Shown: positions 46,483 through 53,692 of the stretch, piece by piece
How the letters are laid out: the number at the start of each line of letters is the position of its first letter
Numbering within the stretch: the first letter of the stretch is position 1
From: Fulvitalea axinellae
GTDB lineage: Bacteria > Bacteroidota > Bacteroidia > Cytophagales > Cyclobacteriaceae
DNA: 64,000 bases
Direction: 5' to 3'
NCBI RefSeq assembly: GCF_036492835.1
Contig: NZ_AP025314.1
Span: forward strand, 4,568,010-4,632,009
Translations under genes and position numbers: made by a program
Notes under the pieces: generated by a model
What the model saw: the letters and a program-made list of their open reading frames with translations, nothing else
Told to the model about the DNA's origin: nothing
Database searches by the model: none

Positions 46483-48018
46483 ATGAAAACTGAAATGAAA
46501 GTCCCCGCCGTAGGAGAATCCATCAACGAGGTGGTAATCGCCCAATGGCTAAAAAAGGACGGCGATAGAGTGGAAATGGACGAAACGCTTTGCGAAATGG
46601 AATCCGAAAAAGCGACGTTCGAGCTTACCGCCGAAGTGGCCGGAACCTTGAAGATCGTCGCCCAAGAGGAGGAAACCGTCGAAATCGGCGGGTTGGTCTG
46701 CTACATTGAGAGCGACGGCGAAGCGGCCGAAGACAGCACTGAAGAAACGACAGAAGATAAAGCGCCCGAGGGCGTAACCACAACCGAAGGCGGACACTTG
46801 GAAATGAGCGTTCCGGCCGTAGGCGAATCCATTGCCGAAGTCACGCTGGCTTCTTGGGTCAAACAAAACGGCGACCACGTGGAAATGGACGAAGTAATTG
46901 CCGAAATCGAATCGGAAAAAGCGACGTTCGAACTCACGGCCGAAGCCTCAGGCAAGCTCGTGACCATCGCCGAAGAAGGCGACACGTTGCCGATCGGCGC
47001 CCTTCTGTGCCGGATCGAGAAAGGCGAGGGGGCTCCGGTGGAAGCCAGCGCCCCAGCCCAGCCCGTCGAAGCGGTTGCCGAAAGCGGAGCCGTAGCAGGG
47101 CACCCGTCGCCCGCAGCGGCCAAGATTTTGGCTGAAAAAGGAATTTCCCCGGCATCTGTAAACGGAACAGGCGTTGGCGGACGCATCACTAAAGAGGATG
47201 CCGTCAAAGCGGAAAAAACAGCTGTCGCAGCTCCAAAACCGGCGAGCGCTCCGGCTCCGGCCAAAGCGGCGCCTGCCGCGGCCGCCGCCTCAACACCGGT
47301 GCCACAGCAAGTGGAAGGACGCGAGCAAGAGCGCAAGCGCATGACCAGCCTCCGCAAGACGGTTTCTCGCCGCCTTGTAGAGGTGAAAAACCAGACGGCC
47401 ATGCTCACCACTTTCAACGAAGTGGACATGAAACCGATCATGGACCTGCGCAAGCAGTACAAGGAAATGTTCCGCGACAAGTACGACGTGAACCTCGGCT
47501 TTATGTCGTTCTTCACCAAGGCTTGCACCATCGCCCTGCAGGAGTGGCCGGCAGTTAACGCCCAAATCGACGGTAACGACATCGTGTACAACCACTTCAG
47601 CGACGTATCCATCGCCGTATCATCTCCGAAAGGCCTTGTGGTTCCCGTAATCCGCAACGCCGAAAAGATGAACTTCAACCAAATCGAGGGCGAAGTTGTA
47701 CGTTTGGCCAAAAAGGCCCACGACGGCAAGCTCACGATGGACGAAATGACCGGCGGAACGTTCACCATCACCAACGGTGGCATCTTCGGCTCGATGCTTT
47801 CGACACCGATCATCAACGCGCCGCAATCGGCCATCCTCGGCATGCACAACATCGTTGAGCGCCCGGTAGCCATCAACGGCGAAGTGAAGATCCGCCCGAT
47901 CATGTACGTGGCCCTCTCTTACGACCACCGCATCATCGACGGCCGCGAGTCAGTCAGCTTCCTCAAGCGCGTGAAAGAGCTCCTCGAGGATCCGACAAGG
48001 ATGCTATTAGGAGTCTGA
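46483..48018 (+). CDS. sucB: Dihydrolipoyllysine succinyltransferase (2-oxoglutarate dehydrogenase E2) with two lipoyl domains
   Basis: 511 residues. Two lipoyl domains instead of the usual single one for this enzyme: residues 1-76 and about 104-180, with lipoyl-lysines Lys43 and Lys146, each in ESEKATFELTAE. Next come the E3-binding domain (206-242, HPSPAAAKILAEKGI...GVGGRITKEDA), an Ala/Pro linker (about 245-276) and the catalytic domain (280-511) with the active site DHRIIDGRE (His482, Asp486). The N-terminal PAVGESI of each lipoyl domain is the 2-oxoglutarate type. Gene order after sucA fixes the assignment. The lpdA gene follows after an inserted cassette. Confidence 0.94.
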   Translation: MKTEMKVPAVGESINEVVIAQWLKKDGDRVEMDETLCEMESEKATFELTAEVAGTLKIVAQEEETVEIGGLVCYIESDGEAAEDSTEETTEDKAPEGVTTTEGGHLEMSVPAVGESIAEVTLASWVKQNGDHVEMDEVIAEIESEKATFELTAEASGKLVTIAEEGDTLPIGALLCRIEKGEGAPVEASAPAQPVEAVAESGAVAGHPSPAAAKILAEKGISPASVNGTGVGGRITKEDAVKAEKTAVAAPKPASAPAPAKAAPAAAAASTPVPQQVEGREQERKRMTSLRKTVSRRLVEVKNQTAMLTTFNEVDMKPIMDLRKQYKEMFRDKYDVNLGFMSFFTKACTIALQEWPAVNAQIDGNDIVYNHFSDVSIAVSSPKGLVVPVIRNAEKMNFNQIEGEVVRLAKKAHDGKLTMDEMTGGTFTITNGGIFGSMLSTPIINAPQSAILGMHNIVERPVAINGEVKIRPIMYVALSYDHRIIDGRESVSFLKRVKELLEDPTRMLLGV

Positions 48019-48023
48019 TTTTT

Positions 48024-48037
48024 GGTAAAGAGTAAAG
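48024..48037. repeat. Left inverted repeat of the four-helix-bundle cassette
   Basis: ggtaaagagtaaag, perfect inverted match to 48474-48487. Starts six bases after the sucB stop. A 10-bp direct repeat, acagagtaaa, is also present at 48041-48050 and 48439-48448. Confidence 0.8.
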
Positions 48038-48076
48038 CGTACAGAGTAAAAAGTACTGAACGCTAACTCTTCCTGA

Positions 48077-48436
48077 ATGAATGATTTCAAAAAATTGACT
48101 GTATGGCAAAGGTCAATGGACCTTTCTGTCAAAATATATACTTACACGAAGGGCTTTCCAAAAGGAGAGCTCTTCGGATTAACTAGTCAAATGAGGCGAT
48201 CAGCCGTTTCAATTCCCTCCAATATTATAGTGGAAGGAGCGGGGAGAAACTCCAACAAAGAGTTTTCTCAATTTATCGGCATCGCCAAAGGAAGCCTTTT
48301 CGAACTGGAAACACAGATTATTCTGTCATCCCGAATCGGGTATCTTCAAAACGAGCAATTATCGGATCTTGAAAACGACAGTAAGGCTATCCATAAAATG
48401 CTCTACGGATTACAAAAGTCACTTAACAAGGACTAA
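48077..48436 (+). CDS. Four-helix-bundle protein (S23/intervening-sequence-protein family)
   Basis: 119 residues. The pattern FKKLTVWQRSMDLSVKIYTYTK, FGLTSQMRRSAVSIPSNIIVEGAGR and EFSQFIGIAKGSLFELETQIILSSRIGYL is the S23/IVS family, also used as the accessory protein bAvd of diversity-generating retroelements. No reverse transcriptase or template repeat is near. It is not part of the dehydrogenase complex; it lies between sucB and lpdA on a short cassette with repetitive gagtaaag borders, and its base composition is AT-richer than both neighbours. Function unknown; many bacteria carry such stand-alone copies. Confidence 0.85.
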   Translation: MNDFKKLTVWQRSMDLSVKIYTYTKGFPKGELFGLTSQMRRSAVSIPSNIIVEGAGRNSNKEFSQFIGIAKGSLFELETQIILSSRIGYLQNEQLSDLENDSKAIHKMLYGLQKSLNKD

Positions 48437-48473
48437 ACACAGAGTAAAGACACACCCTAACCGATTCCGTACT

Positions 48474-48487
48474 CTTTACTCTTTACC
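48474..48487. repeat. Right inverted repeat of the four-helix-bundle cassette
   Basis: ctttactctttacc, the reverse complement of 48024-48037; followed by a further tandem ctttactcattactcatc run up to the lpdA start. Confidence 0.8.
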
Positions 48488-48505
48488 CTTTACTCATTAC
48501 TCATC

Positions 48506-49909
48506 ATGAGCTACGATATAACAATAATCGGATCAGGACCAGGCGGATACGTCGCGGCGATTCGTTGCGCGCAGTTGGGCATGAAAACGGCCCTCGTTGA
48601 GAAATACAGCACTTTGGGCGGTACTTGCCTCAATGTCGGATGTATTCCTTCAAAAGCCCTTCTCGATTCTTCTGAGCATTTCCACAACGCTGAGAAGACC
48701 TTCAAGAAGCACGGCATCGGACTCGAAAACCTTTCGGTTGACTTGGATACGATGATCGGCAGAAAAGACGAAGTCGTAAAGCAAACTTGCGACGGCATCG
48801 AGTTTTTGATGAAGAAGAACAAAATCGACGTTCACCGCGGCATTGGCTCTTTCGTAGACGCCAAAACCATCAAGGTGACTGCCGAGGACGGTTCTGAATC
48901 TACTTTCTCTTCTGAGAAAACCATCATTGCTACGGGTTCAAAACCGGCTAACCTCCCGTTCATCAACTTGGACAAAGAGCGTGTGATCACCAGCACGGAG
49001 GCTTTGAAATTGAAAGAGATTCCGAAGCACATGATCGTGATCGGTGGTGGCGTAATCGGCGTCGAGCTCGGATCGGTTTACGCTCGTCTTGGCGCTAAAG
49101 TGACCGTTGTCGAGTACCTTGATTCGATCATCCCGACTATGGACGGCACGATGGGCAAGGAGTTGACCAAGTCATTGAAAAAGCTCGGATTCAAGTTCAG
49201 CCTCTCTACAAAAGTTACCAGCGTTGAGCGTGACGGCGACGAGGTGATCGTCAAAGGCGAAGACCTCAAGAAAGGCGGCGAAGTGGAATTGCGTGGCGAT
49301 TATTGCCTCGTATCCATTGGACGTAGTCCGTACACTAAAGGCCTCGGACTTGAAAACGTTGGCGTAAAGCTCGACGACCGTGGCCGTGTGGAAGTAAACG
49401 AAAACCTCCAAACTTCCGTTCCGAACATCTACGCCATCGGCGACGTGGTGAAAGGCGCCATGCTCGCTCACAAAGCCGAAGAGGAAGGCACATTTGTAGC
49501 CGAAACCGTAGCCGGTCAGAAGCCGCACATCAACTACAACCTCATCCCAGGCGTAGTCTACACTTGGCCGGAAGTTGCCGCCGTAGGCCAAACCGAAGAG
49601 CAGTTGAAAGAAGCGGGACGCAAGTACAAAAAAGGCGCTTTCCCGTTCAAAGCCCTCGGACGCGCGCGCGCCAGCATGGATATCGAAGGACAGGTGAAAG
49701 TTTTGGCCGACGCCGAAACCGACGAGATCCTCGGCGTACACATCATCGGGCCTCGCGCTGCAGACATGATCGCCGAAGCGGTTGTGGCTATGGAATACCG
49801 CGCCTCGGCCGAAGATATCAGCCGTATGTCGCATGCCCACCCGACGTTCACAGAAGCGCTTAAAGAAGCCTGCCTCGACGCTACGGAGAAGAGGCCTATC
49901 CATATGTAA
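48506..49909 (+). CDS. lpdA: Dihydrolipoyl dehydrogenase (E3)
   Basis: 467 residues. Reoxidises dihydrolipoamide on E2, passing electrons through FAD to NAD; shared by 2-oxoacid dehydrogenases. FAD motif GSGPGGYVAA, redox disulfide Cys41/Cys46 in GGTCLNVGCIPSK, NAD motif VIGGGVIGVELGSVYARLG, ATG-type motif in YAIGDVVKG, and the C-terminal HAHPTFTEALKE with catalytic His445 and Glu450. Third gene of the sucA-sucB-lpdA set, now separated by the inserted cassette. Terminator follows. Confidence 0.97.
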   Translation: MSYDITIIGSGPGGYVAAIRCAQLGMKTALVEKYSTLGGTCLNVGCIPSKALLDSSEHFHNAEKTFKKHGIGLENLSVDLDTMIGRKDEVVKQTCDGIEFLMKKNKIDVHRGIGSFVDAKTIKVTAEDGSESTFSSEKTIIATGSKPANLPFINLDKERVITSTEALKLKEIPKHMIVIGGGVIGVELGSVYARLGAKVTVVEYLDSIIPTMDGTMGKELTKSLKKLGFKFSLSTKVTSVERDGDEVIVKGEDLKKGGEVELRGDYCLVSIGRSPYTKGLGLENVGVKLDDRGRVEVNENLQTSVPNIYAIGDVVKGAMLAHKAEEEGTFVAETVAGQKPHINYNLIPGVVYTWPEVAAVGQTEEQLKEAGRKYKKGAFPFKALGRARASMDIEGQVKVLADAETDEILGVHIIGPRAADMIAEAVVAMEYRASAEDISRMSHAHPTFTEALKEACLDATEKRPIHM

Positions 49910-49952
49910 TAACCGGAGAACCGAACGACGCTTAGCTCGCAAACACTCATAA

Positions 49953-49989
49953 ACAAGGCCTTTCCAGAAAACGGAAAGGCTTTGTCGTC
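49953..49989 (+). terminator. Intrinsic terminator after lpdA
   Basis: 13-bp stem acaaggcctttcc / ggaaaggctttgt with one G-U pair and a 7-nt loop, followed by cgtctttcg. Confidence 0.8.
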
Positions 49990-50306
49990 TTTCGACTATA
50001 AAACCACCTAAAACTACTCGACGTTGCGAACAAATAAACCGGCTTTACTTACATCATAAACCCGGAGAAAAAAAGTCACGAATTCCCTTAAACAATATTT
50101 CGTCAGCCTATCAAATAGCTTATCAAAGGATTTCAGGACAGCAAGGCTTGCATAGTTTAAATTTTATATTCAAAACAGCCTTTTACAAGCCAAATTATTA
50201 CAGCAAGGCCAGATAGCACATCGAAATATTCCTCAGTTTTTGTGGAATGCTCGCACAACTTTTATCAAATTCGCAACGTTTTTCTTTACGATCAACCAAT
50301 AACCCT
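49990..50306. other. Intergenic region between lpdA and the small protein gene
   Basis: About 317 bp, AT-rich. No ORF with coding character, no exact promoter box, no RNA structure seen apart from the flanking terminator. Small frames at 50242 and 50247 run into the next gene and appear to be non-coding upstream extensions. Confidence 0.4.
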
Positions 50307-50549
50307 ATGGATAAATTCAGGATTGAATATCGTTGCAGAAAGCAACCGAACAACCAATCCGAACTGCAAGGATTTGAAGCCCAGAAAGTGTACGTGGGCA
50401 GAACTTATAACGGCCTCTACGAAGTCAGCCCCGATTGGGGAAGTGGCGCGCGTTCGGCTCTTATCAGCGGATCGGTGTTCCGGGAGTACTTCGAGCTTTT
50501 GCCGAACGAAAAGGAAAGCTCTTCTGAAGGTGCCATAACGGAAGCCTAA
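50307..50549 (+). CDS. Small conserved-looking protein, 80 residues, function unknown
   Basis: From ATG 50307, MDKFRIEYRCRKQPNN; the 20 residues upstream in this frame are low-complexity and unlikely to be translated. The body QGFEAQKVYVGRTYNGLYEVSPDWGSG...LISGSVFREYFELL has a compact beta-rich look with many aromatic residues, and ends in an acidic Ser/Glu-rich tail. No signal peptide, no membrane segment, no motif I can name. It is followed at once by a strong terminator, which supports it as a real transcription unit. Confidence 0.65.
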   Translation: MDKFRIEYRCRKQPNNQSELQGFEAQKVYVGRTYNGLYEVSPDWGSGARSALISGSVFREYFELLPNEKESSSEGAITEA

Positions 50550-50573
50550 AGCGCACACGAGGTTCAAAAACAA

Positions 50574-50609
50574 AAGGCCGACGCATTTCCTGCGTCGGCC
50601 TTAATTTTT
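50574..50609 (+). terminator. Intrinsic terminator after the small protein gene
   Basis: Perfect 12-bp stem aaggccgacgca / tgcgtcggcctt with a tttcc loop, then aattttta. Confidence 0.9.
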
Positions 50610-50644
50610 ATGTTGAAATCCGATCCAGACAAACCACCATAAAC

Positions 50645-50676
50645 AAAAAAATCCTCCGGAAAATTCCGAAGGATTT
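50645..50676 (-). terminator. Terminator of the tRNA-Arg cluster
   Basis: On the minus strand aaatccttcgg and ccggaggattt form an 11-bp stem (one G-U pair) with loop aatttt, followed by a T-run; it starts 2 bases after the last tRNA. Confidence 0.8.
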
Positions 50677-50677
50677 G

Positions 50678-50751
50678 TGACCTCGCCAGGATTCAAACCT
50701 GGAACCTCCTGAGCCGTAATCAGGTGCTCTATTCAGTTGAGCTACGAGGCC
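50678..50751 (-). tRNA. tRNA-Arg (anticodon ACG), copy 3 of transcript
   Basis: 74 nt without encoded CCA. Acceptor stem GGCCTCG/CGAGGTC (one G-U), D stem GCTC/GAGC, anticodon stem CCTGA/TCAGG with loop TTACGGC (anticodon ACG), variable loop AGGTT, T stem CCAGG/CCTGG with loop TTTGAAT, discriminator A. D loop AACTGAATA has A at position 19 and the T loop has T at position 56, where G19 and C56 are nearly universal. Confidence 0.95.
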
Positions 50752-50790
50752 TTCCAGTAAAATGTATTTTTAAGATTTCCTTATCTTTCG

Positions 50791-50864
50791 TGACCTCGCC
50801 AGGATTCAAACCTGGAACCTCCTGAGCCGTAATCAGGTGCTCTATTCAGTTGAGCTACGAGGCC
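50791..50864 (-). tRNA. tRNA-Arg (anticodon ACG), copy 2
   Basis: Identical over all 74 positions to the copies at 50678-50751 and 50903-50976, including A19 and U56. Spacer to the next copy is 39 bp. Confidence 0.95.
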
Positions 50865-50902
50865 GTGCATTTTTCAAAAAGGATTGAGCCAAAATGGCTT
50901 TG

Positions 50903-50976
50903 TGACCTCGCCAGGATTCAAACCTGGAACCTCCTGAGCCGTAATCAGGTGCTCTATTCAGTTGAGCTACGAGGCC
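50903..50976 (-). tRNA. tRNA-Arg (anticodon ACG), copy 1
   Basis: First copy after the promoter; sequence identical to the other two. The three copies with unlike spacers point to recent tandem duplication or strong homogenisation. Confidence 0.95.
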
Positions 50977-50995
50977 GTTTTTGAAAATTGCTCTG

Positions 50996-51025
50996 CAAAG
51001 GTACGGAGTATTTCCGTTTTTGCAA
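50996..51025 (-). promoter_or_regulatory. Bacteroidota-type promoter of the tRNA-Arg cluster
   Basis: Minus strand: TTG (51025-51023), 19-bp spacer, TACCTTTG (51003-50996), an exact consensus fit. The first tRNA begins 20 bp downstream of the -7 box. Confidence 0.8.
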
Positions 51026-51083
51026 GGGAGGAAGAGCCAAAATGGTCAAAAAATTTCGTTCTCCTCATATTTTAATATTGAGA

Positions 51084-51119
51084 AAAACACCGCCCCAAAG
51101 CATTTCCGAGGCGGTTTTG
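51084..51119 (-). terminator. Intrinsic terminator of glgB
   Basis: Stem accgcc/ggcggt with flanking A/T pairs (51086-51119), loop ccaaagcatttccga; on the minus strand a run of T follows. It lies just beyond the glgB stop. Confidence 0.8.
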
Positions 51120-51129
51120 TTCTTTGTCT

Positions 51130-53157
51130 TTAAACTTCCAAAGGCTCATTTTCCAATACGACTACAGTCCGGTTCGGGAGGTAAAGACTAAGCTTACTAC
51201 CTACCGAAACGCCGTACTTCAGATTGGTATCCACACGGTTATGCCCGCCAAAATCCGAATGATCGGAAGAAAGAACCACCTTGTAAGCTCCGTTTTTCGG
51301 CACCCAGAATTCATAATCCGGCACCGAACGTTCCGGGTGGAAATTAAAAGCGAACACAAGTCCGGCCCGCTCATAAATAAGCACGTGATTTTTTTCGTCA
51401 ACATTCAGTTGACGGCACTCACCGCCTTCGAAAACCTCGTATTTCTTCAGCAAAGCCACCATAGCTTTGTCAAAATCATCGAGCCAGATGTATTTCAGAA
51501 ACGGGTTTCGGGCCAATGACCATTGCCTTCTGGCGTAATGATGACTCCAATTGTTGCCCTCTCTCGGAAAATCGATCCACTCGGGATGCCCAAACTCATT
51601 TCCCATAAAAGTGAGATAGCCCTCGCCACCAAGAGTCGCGCTTATCAAACGGATCATTTTATGCAAAGCCACACCACGGTCTATCACCAAGCTCTCGGAG
51701 CCTTTATTCATGTGGGTGTACATTTCCTTATCCATAAGCCAAAAAGCGAGCGTTTTGTCCCCGACAATAGCTTGGTCATGGGATTCGGCGTATGCGATTA
51801 CAGCTTCGCCCGCCCGTCTATTGGTCAGCGTATGCCAGATATCGCCCATTCGCCAATCGTCGTCCTGCTTTTCCTTGAGCATTTTTATCCAATAGTCCGG
51901 AATACCCATAGCCAAACGGAAATCAAAACCGAAACCGCCTTCGCTCACCGGCCTACATAATCCCGGCATTCCGCTCATGTCTTCGGCTATGATAATCGCG
52001 TCAGGATTAGTCTGATGCGCTACCGTCGAAGCCAATTGTAGATACGTGATGGCATCCCAATCCACGTCTTCGAAGTATTTTTCATAACTGTCAAAGCTTA
52101 TGTGGTCTCCGTGGTGAAAATAGAGTAGGGAAGTCACCCCGTCGAAGCGGAAACCGTCCAAGTGATACTCTTCGAGCCAATATCGGACATTGGAAAGCAG
52201 AAAGCGGAGCACTTCCGGTTTACCGTAATTAAAGAGCATCGAGTCCCAAGCCAGGTGATAACCTCGTCCGCCCGGGTGGAAATATTGTCCTTCGGTTCCG
52301 TCGAACTGGTTCAGACCTTCGGCAAAATTCTTAACCGAATGGGAATGCACCAAGTCGATGATAATGGCAATCCCAAGACTATGCGCCTCGTTTACCAAAC
52401 GCCGGAAATCGTCAGGCGTACCGAAACGACTGGAAACGGCGAAAAAGTTGGAAACGTGATAGCCGAACGAACCGTAATACGGATGCTCCATTACGGCCAT
52501 TAGCTGGATGGTATTATAACCTAAAGAGGCTATTCTAGGCAAAACATCACGTCGGAAATCTTCGAAATCCGCAACCCGGCCGTCTTCGGAAGCCATTCCT
52601 ATGTGCGCCTCGTAAATGATCGGCTCGGCTTTGGCTTTTTTGGCCGAAAAATCACCGTCAGTCCACTCAAAAGGTCTTTCCCTGAAGGCTTCCATCGCAA
52701 AGTCCGCCGTTTGCGCGTCTTGCACCACCCGATGGGCGTAAGCCGGAATCCGGTCATGAAGACCGTTACGTCCCCGCACGTGCACTTTCAGCCTAGAATT
52801 TTCGGGGAGTTCGGCTTCCTTTAGCTTTATTTCCCAAATTCCGCCTTCGGTTTTCCTCAGCGGATGCGATTCCCGGTTCCAGTCGTTAAAATCACCGATT
52901 AGGTTCAGCGCATATGCCTCAGGCGCCCATTCCCTGTACACCCAAACGCCTTTTTGTTCGACGAAACGCAAGCCCAGATCTTTGTAGGCCTCAGTAAACC
53001 CTTCCAAGCTTCCGTATTCGGCGTTTATGTCCCCGAGGCGCTTTTCATAGCGATTTATCCGCCCGATAATTTCCTTTTCGAAAGGCTTGAGCCACGGATC
53101 ATTTCTGACCAAACCCGGAACTTCGACCTTTTCACTTACAGCTAATTTCGCGCACAT
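51130..53157 (-). CDS. glgB: 1,4-alpha-glucan branching enzyme (GH13)
   Basis: 675 residues. Transfers alpha-1,4 glucan segments to alpha-1,6 branches during glycogen synthesis. An N-terminal CBM48 domain (about 60-160: VYREWAPEAYALNLIGDFNDWNRESHPL) precedes the GH13 barrel. Catalytic residues: nucleophile Asp339 in LDGFRFDGV, acid/base Glu392 in IIAEDMSG, and Asp461 in AESHDQ; conserved DLVHSH is also present. It resembles the shorter eukaryotic-like type common in Bacteroidota. No other glg genes adjoin. Preceded by a 535-bp divergent intergenic region shared with ccoNO. Confidence 0.95.
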   Translation of the reverse strand: MCAKLAVSEKVEVPGLVRNDPWLKPFEKEIIGRINRYEKRLGDINAEYGSLEGFTEAYKDLGLRFVEQKGVWVYREWAPEAYALNLIGDFNDWNRESHPLRKTEGGIWEIKLKEAELPENSRLKVHVRGRNGLHDRIPAYAHRVVQDAQTADFAMEAFRERPFEWTDGDFSAKKAKAEPIIYEAHIGMASEDGRVADFEDFRRDVLPRIASLGYNTIQLMAVMEHPYYGSFGYHVSNFFAVSSRFGTPDDFRRLVNEAHSLGIAIIIDLVHSHSVKNFAEGLNQFDGTEGQYFHPGGRGYHLAWDSMLFNYGKPEVLRFLLSNVRYWLEEYHLDGFRFDGVTSLLYFHHGDHISFDSYEKYFEDVDWDAITYLQLASTVAHQTNPDAIIIAEDMSGMPGLCRPVSEGGFGFDFRLAMGIPDYWIKMLKEKQDDDWRMGDIWHTLTNRRAGEAVIAYAESHDQAIVGDKTLAFWLMDKEMYTHMNKGSESLVIDRGVALHKMIRLISATLGGEGYLTFMGNEFGHPEWIDFPREGNNWSHHYARRQWSLARNPFLKYIWLDDFDKAMVALLKKYEVFEGGECRQLNVDEKNHVLIYERAGLVFAFNFHPERSVPDYEFWVPKNGAYKVVLSSDHSDFGGHNRVDTNLKYGVSVGSKLSLYLPNRTVVVLENEPLEV

Positions 53158-53692
53158 TTTTCCAAAAATTTAAAGTCTCGACATCCGTTTCCCCAGCAAA
53201 ATCTCCGCTTACGGTTGACAAGATATAAAATAGCTCGCAGGCTTTCCGACCCAAGATGAAATTAATCATGAACACCGGAAACTAAAGTCAGAATTCAACC
53301 TATCGAAAAGGAGTCTTTCTTATTGAAAAACAACACTTACAGAAAAAAAACAACATGGAAAAACGGCGAAACCCGCGGATTTCCAACACCCCAAAACTGG
53401 GTCAAAAGTATAAACATTGACAATTTCAACCAACTATATGCGATTAACCGCATAACTTCCTAAATGAATTCTTACTCACGGATGGATCCAAAACTTTATT
53501 AAATTCAAGAAATAAGATAAAAAACAGCCTTTATTAGAGGAAATATACTATTTTAATAGAAGCTTTTATAGAATAAGGCAAGCCTAGACGACTATAAGTC
53601 ACGCGAATTCATGACAATTGTCATGTTTTAGGCTGTCGCTTGTCGCTAGCTTAGCTTTTGATCAATGGATAAATCAAACAAGACCAATCTGT
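53158..53692. other. 535-bp divergent region between glgB and ccoNO
   Basis: AT-rich, non-coding. It contains two inverted repeats: tatgcg-attaac-cgcata (53437-53454) and the perfect 14-bp palindrome atgacaattgtcat (53611-53624). No exact TAnnTTTG was seen for either gene. Confidence 0.5.
53611..53624. promoter_or_regulatory. Palindrome upstream of ccoNO, candidate Crp/Fnr-type operator
   Basis: atgacaattgtcat is self-complementary over 14 bp. Its half-sites TGAC-N4-GTCA have the spacing of Fnr/FixK-type sites, and cbb3 oxidase genes are commonly controlled by such regulators. It is 69 bp before the start codon. Binding is inferred. Confidence 0.5.

Noticed and set aside
48077..48436. Diversity-generating retroelement accessory gene
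   Set aside because: The protein family fits, but no reverse transcriptase, template repeat or variable repeat is present nearby.
53618..53692. Upstream extension of ccoNO
   Set aside because: It overlaps the palindrome and adds residues unlike the CcoN family; ATG 53693 is preferred.
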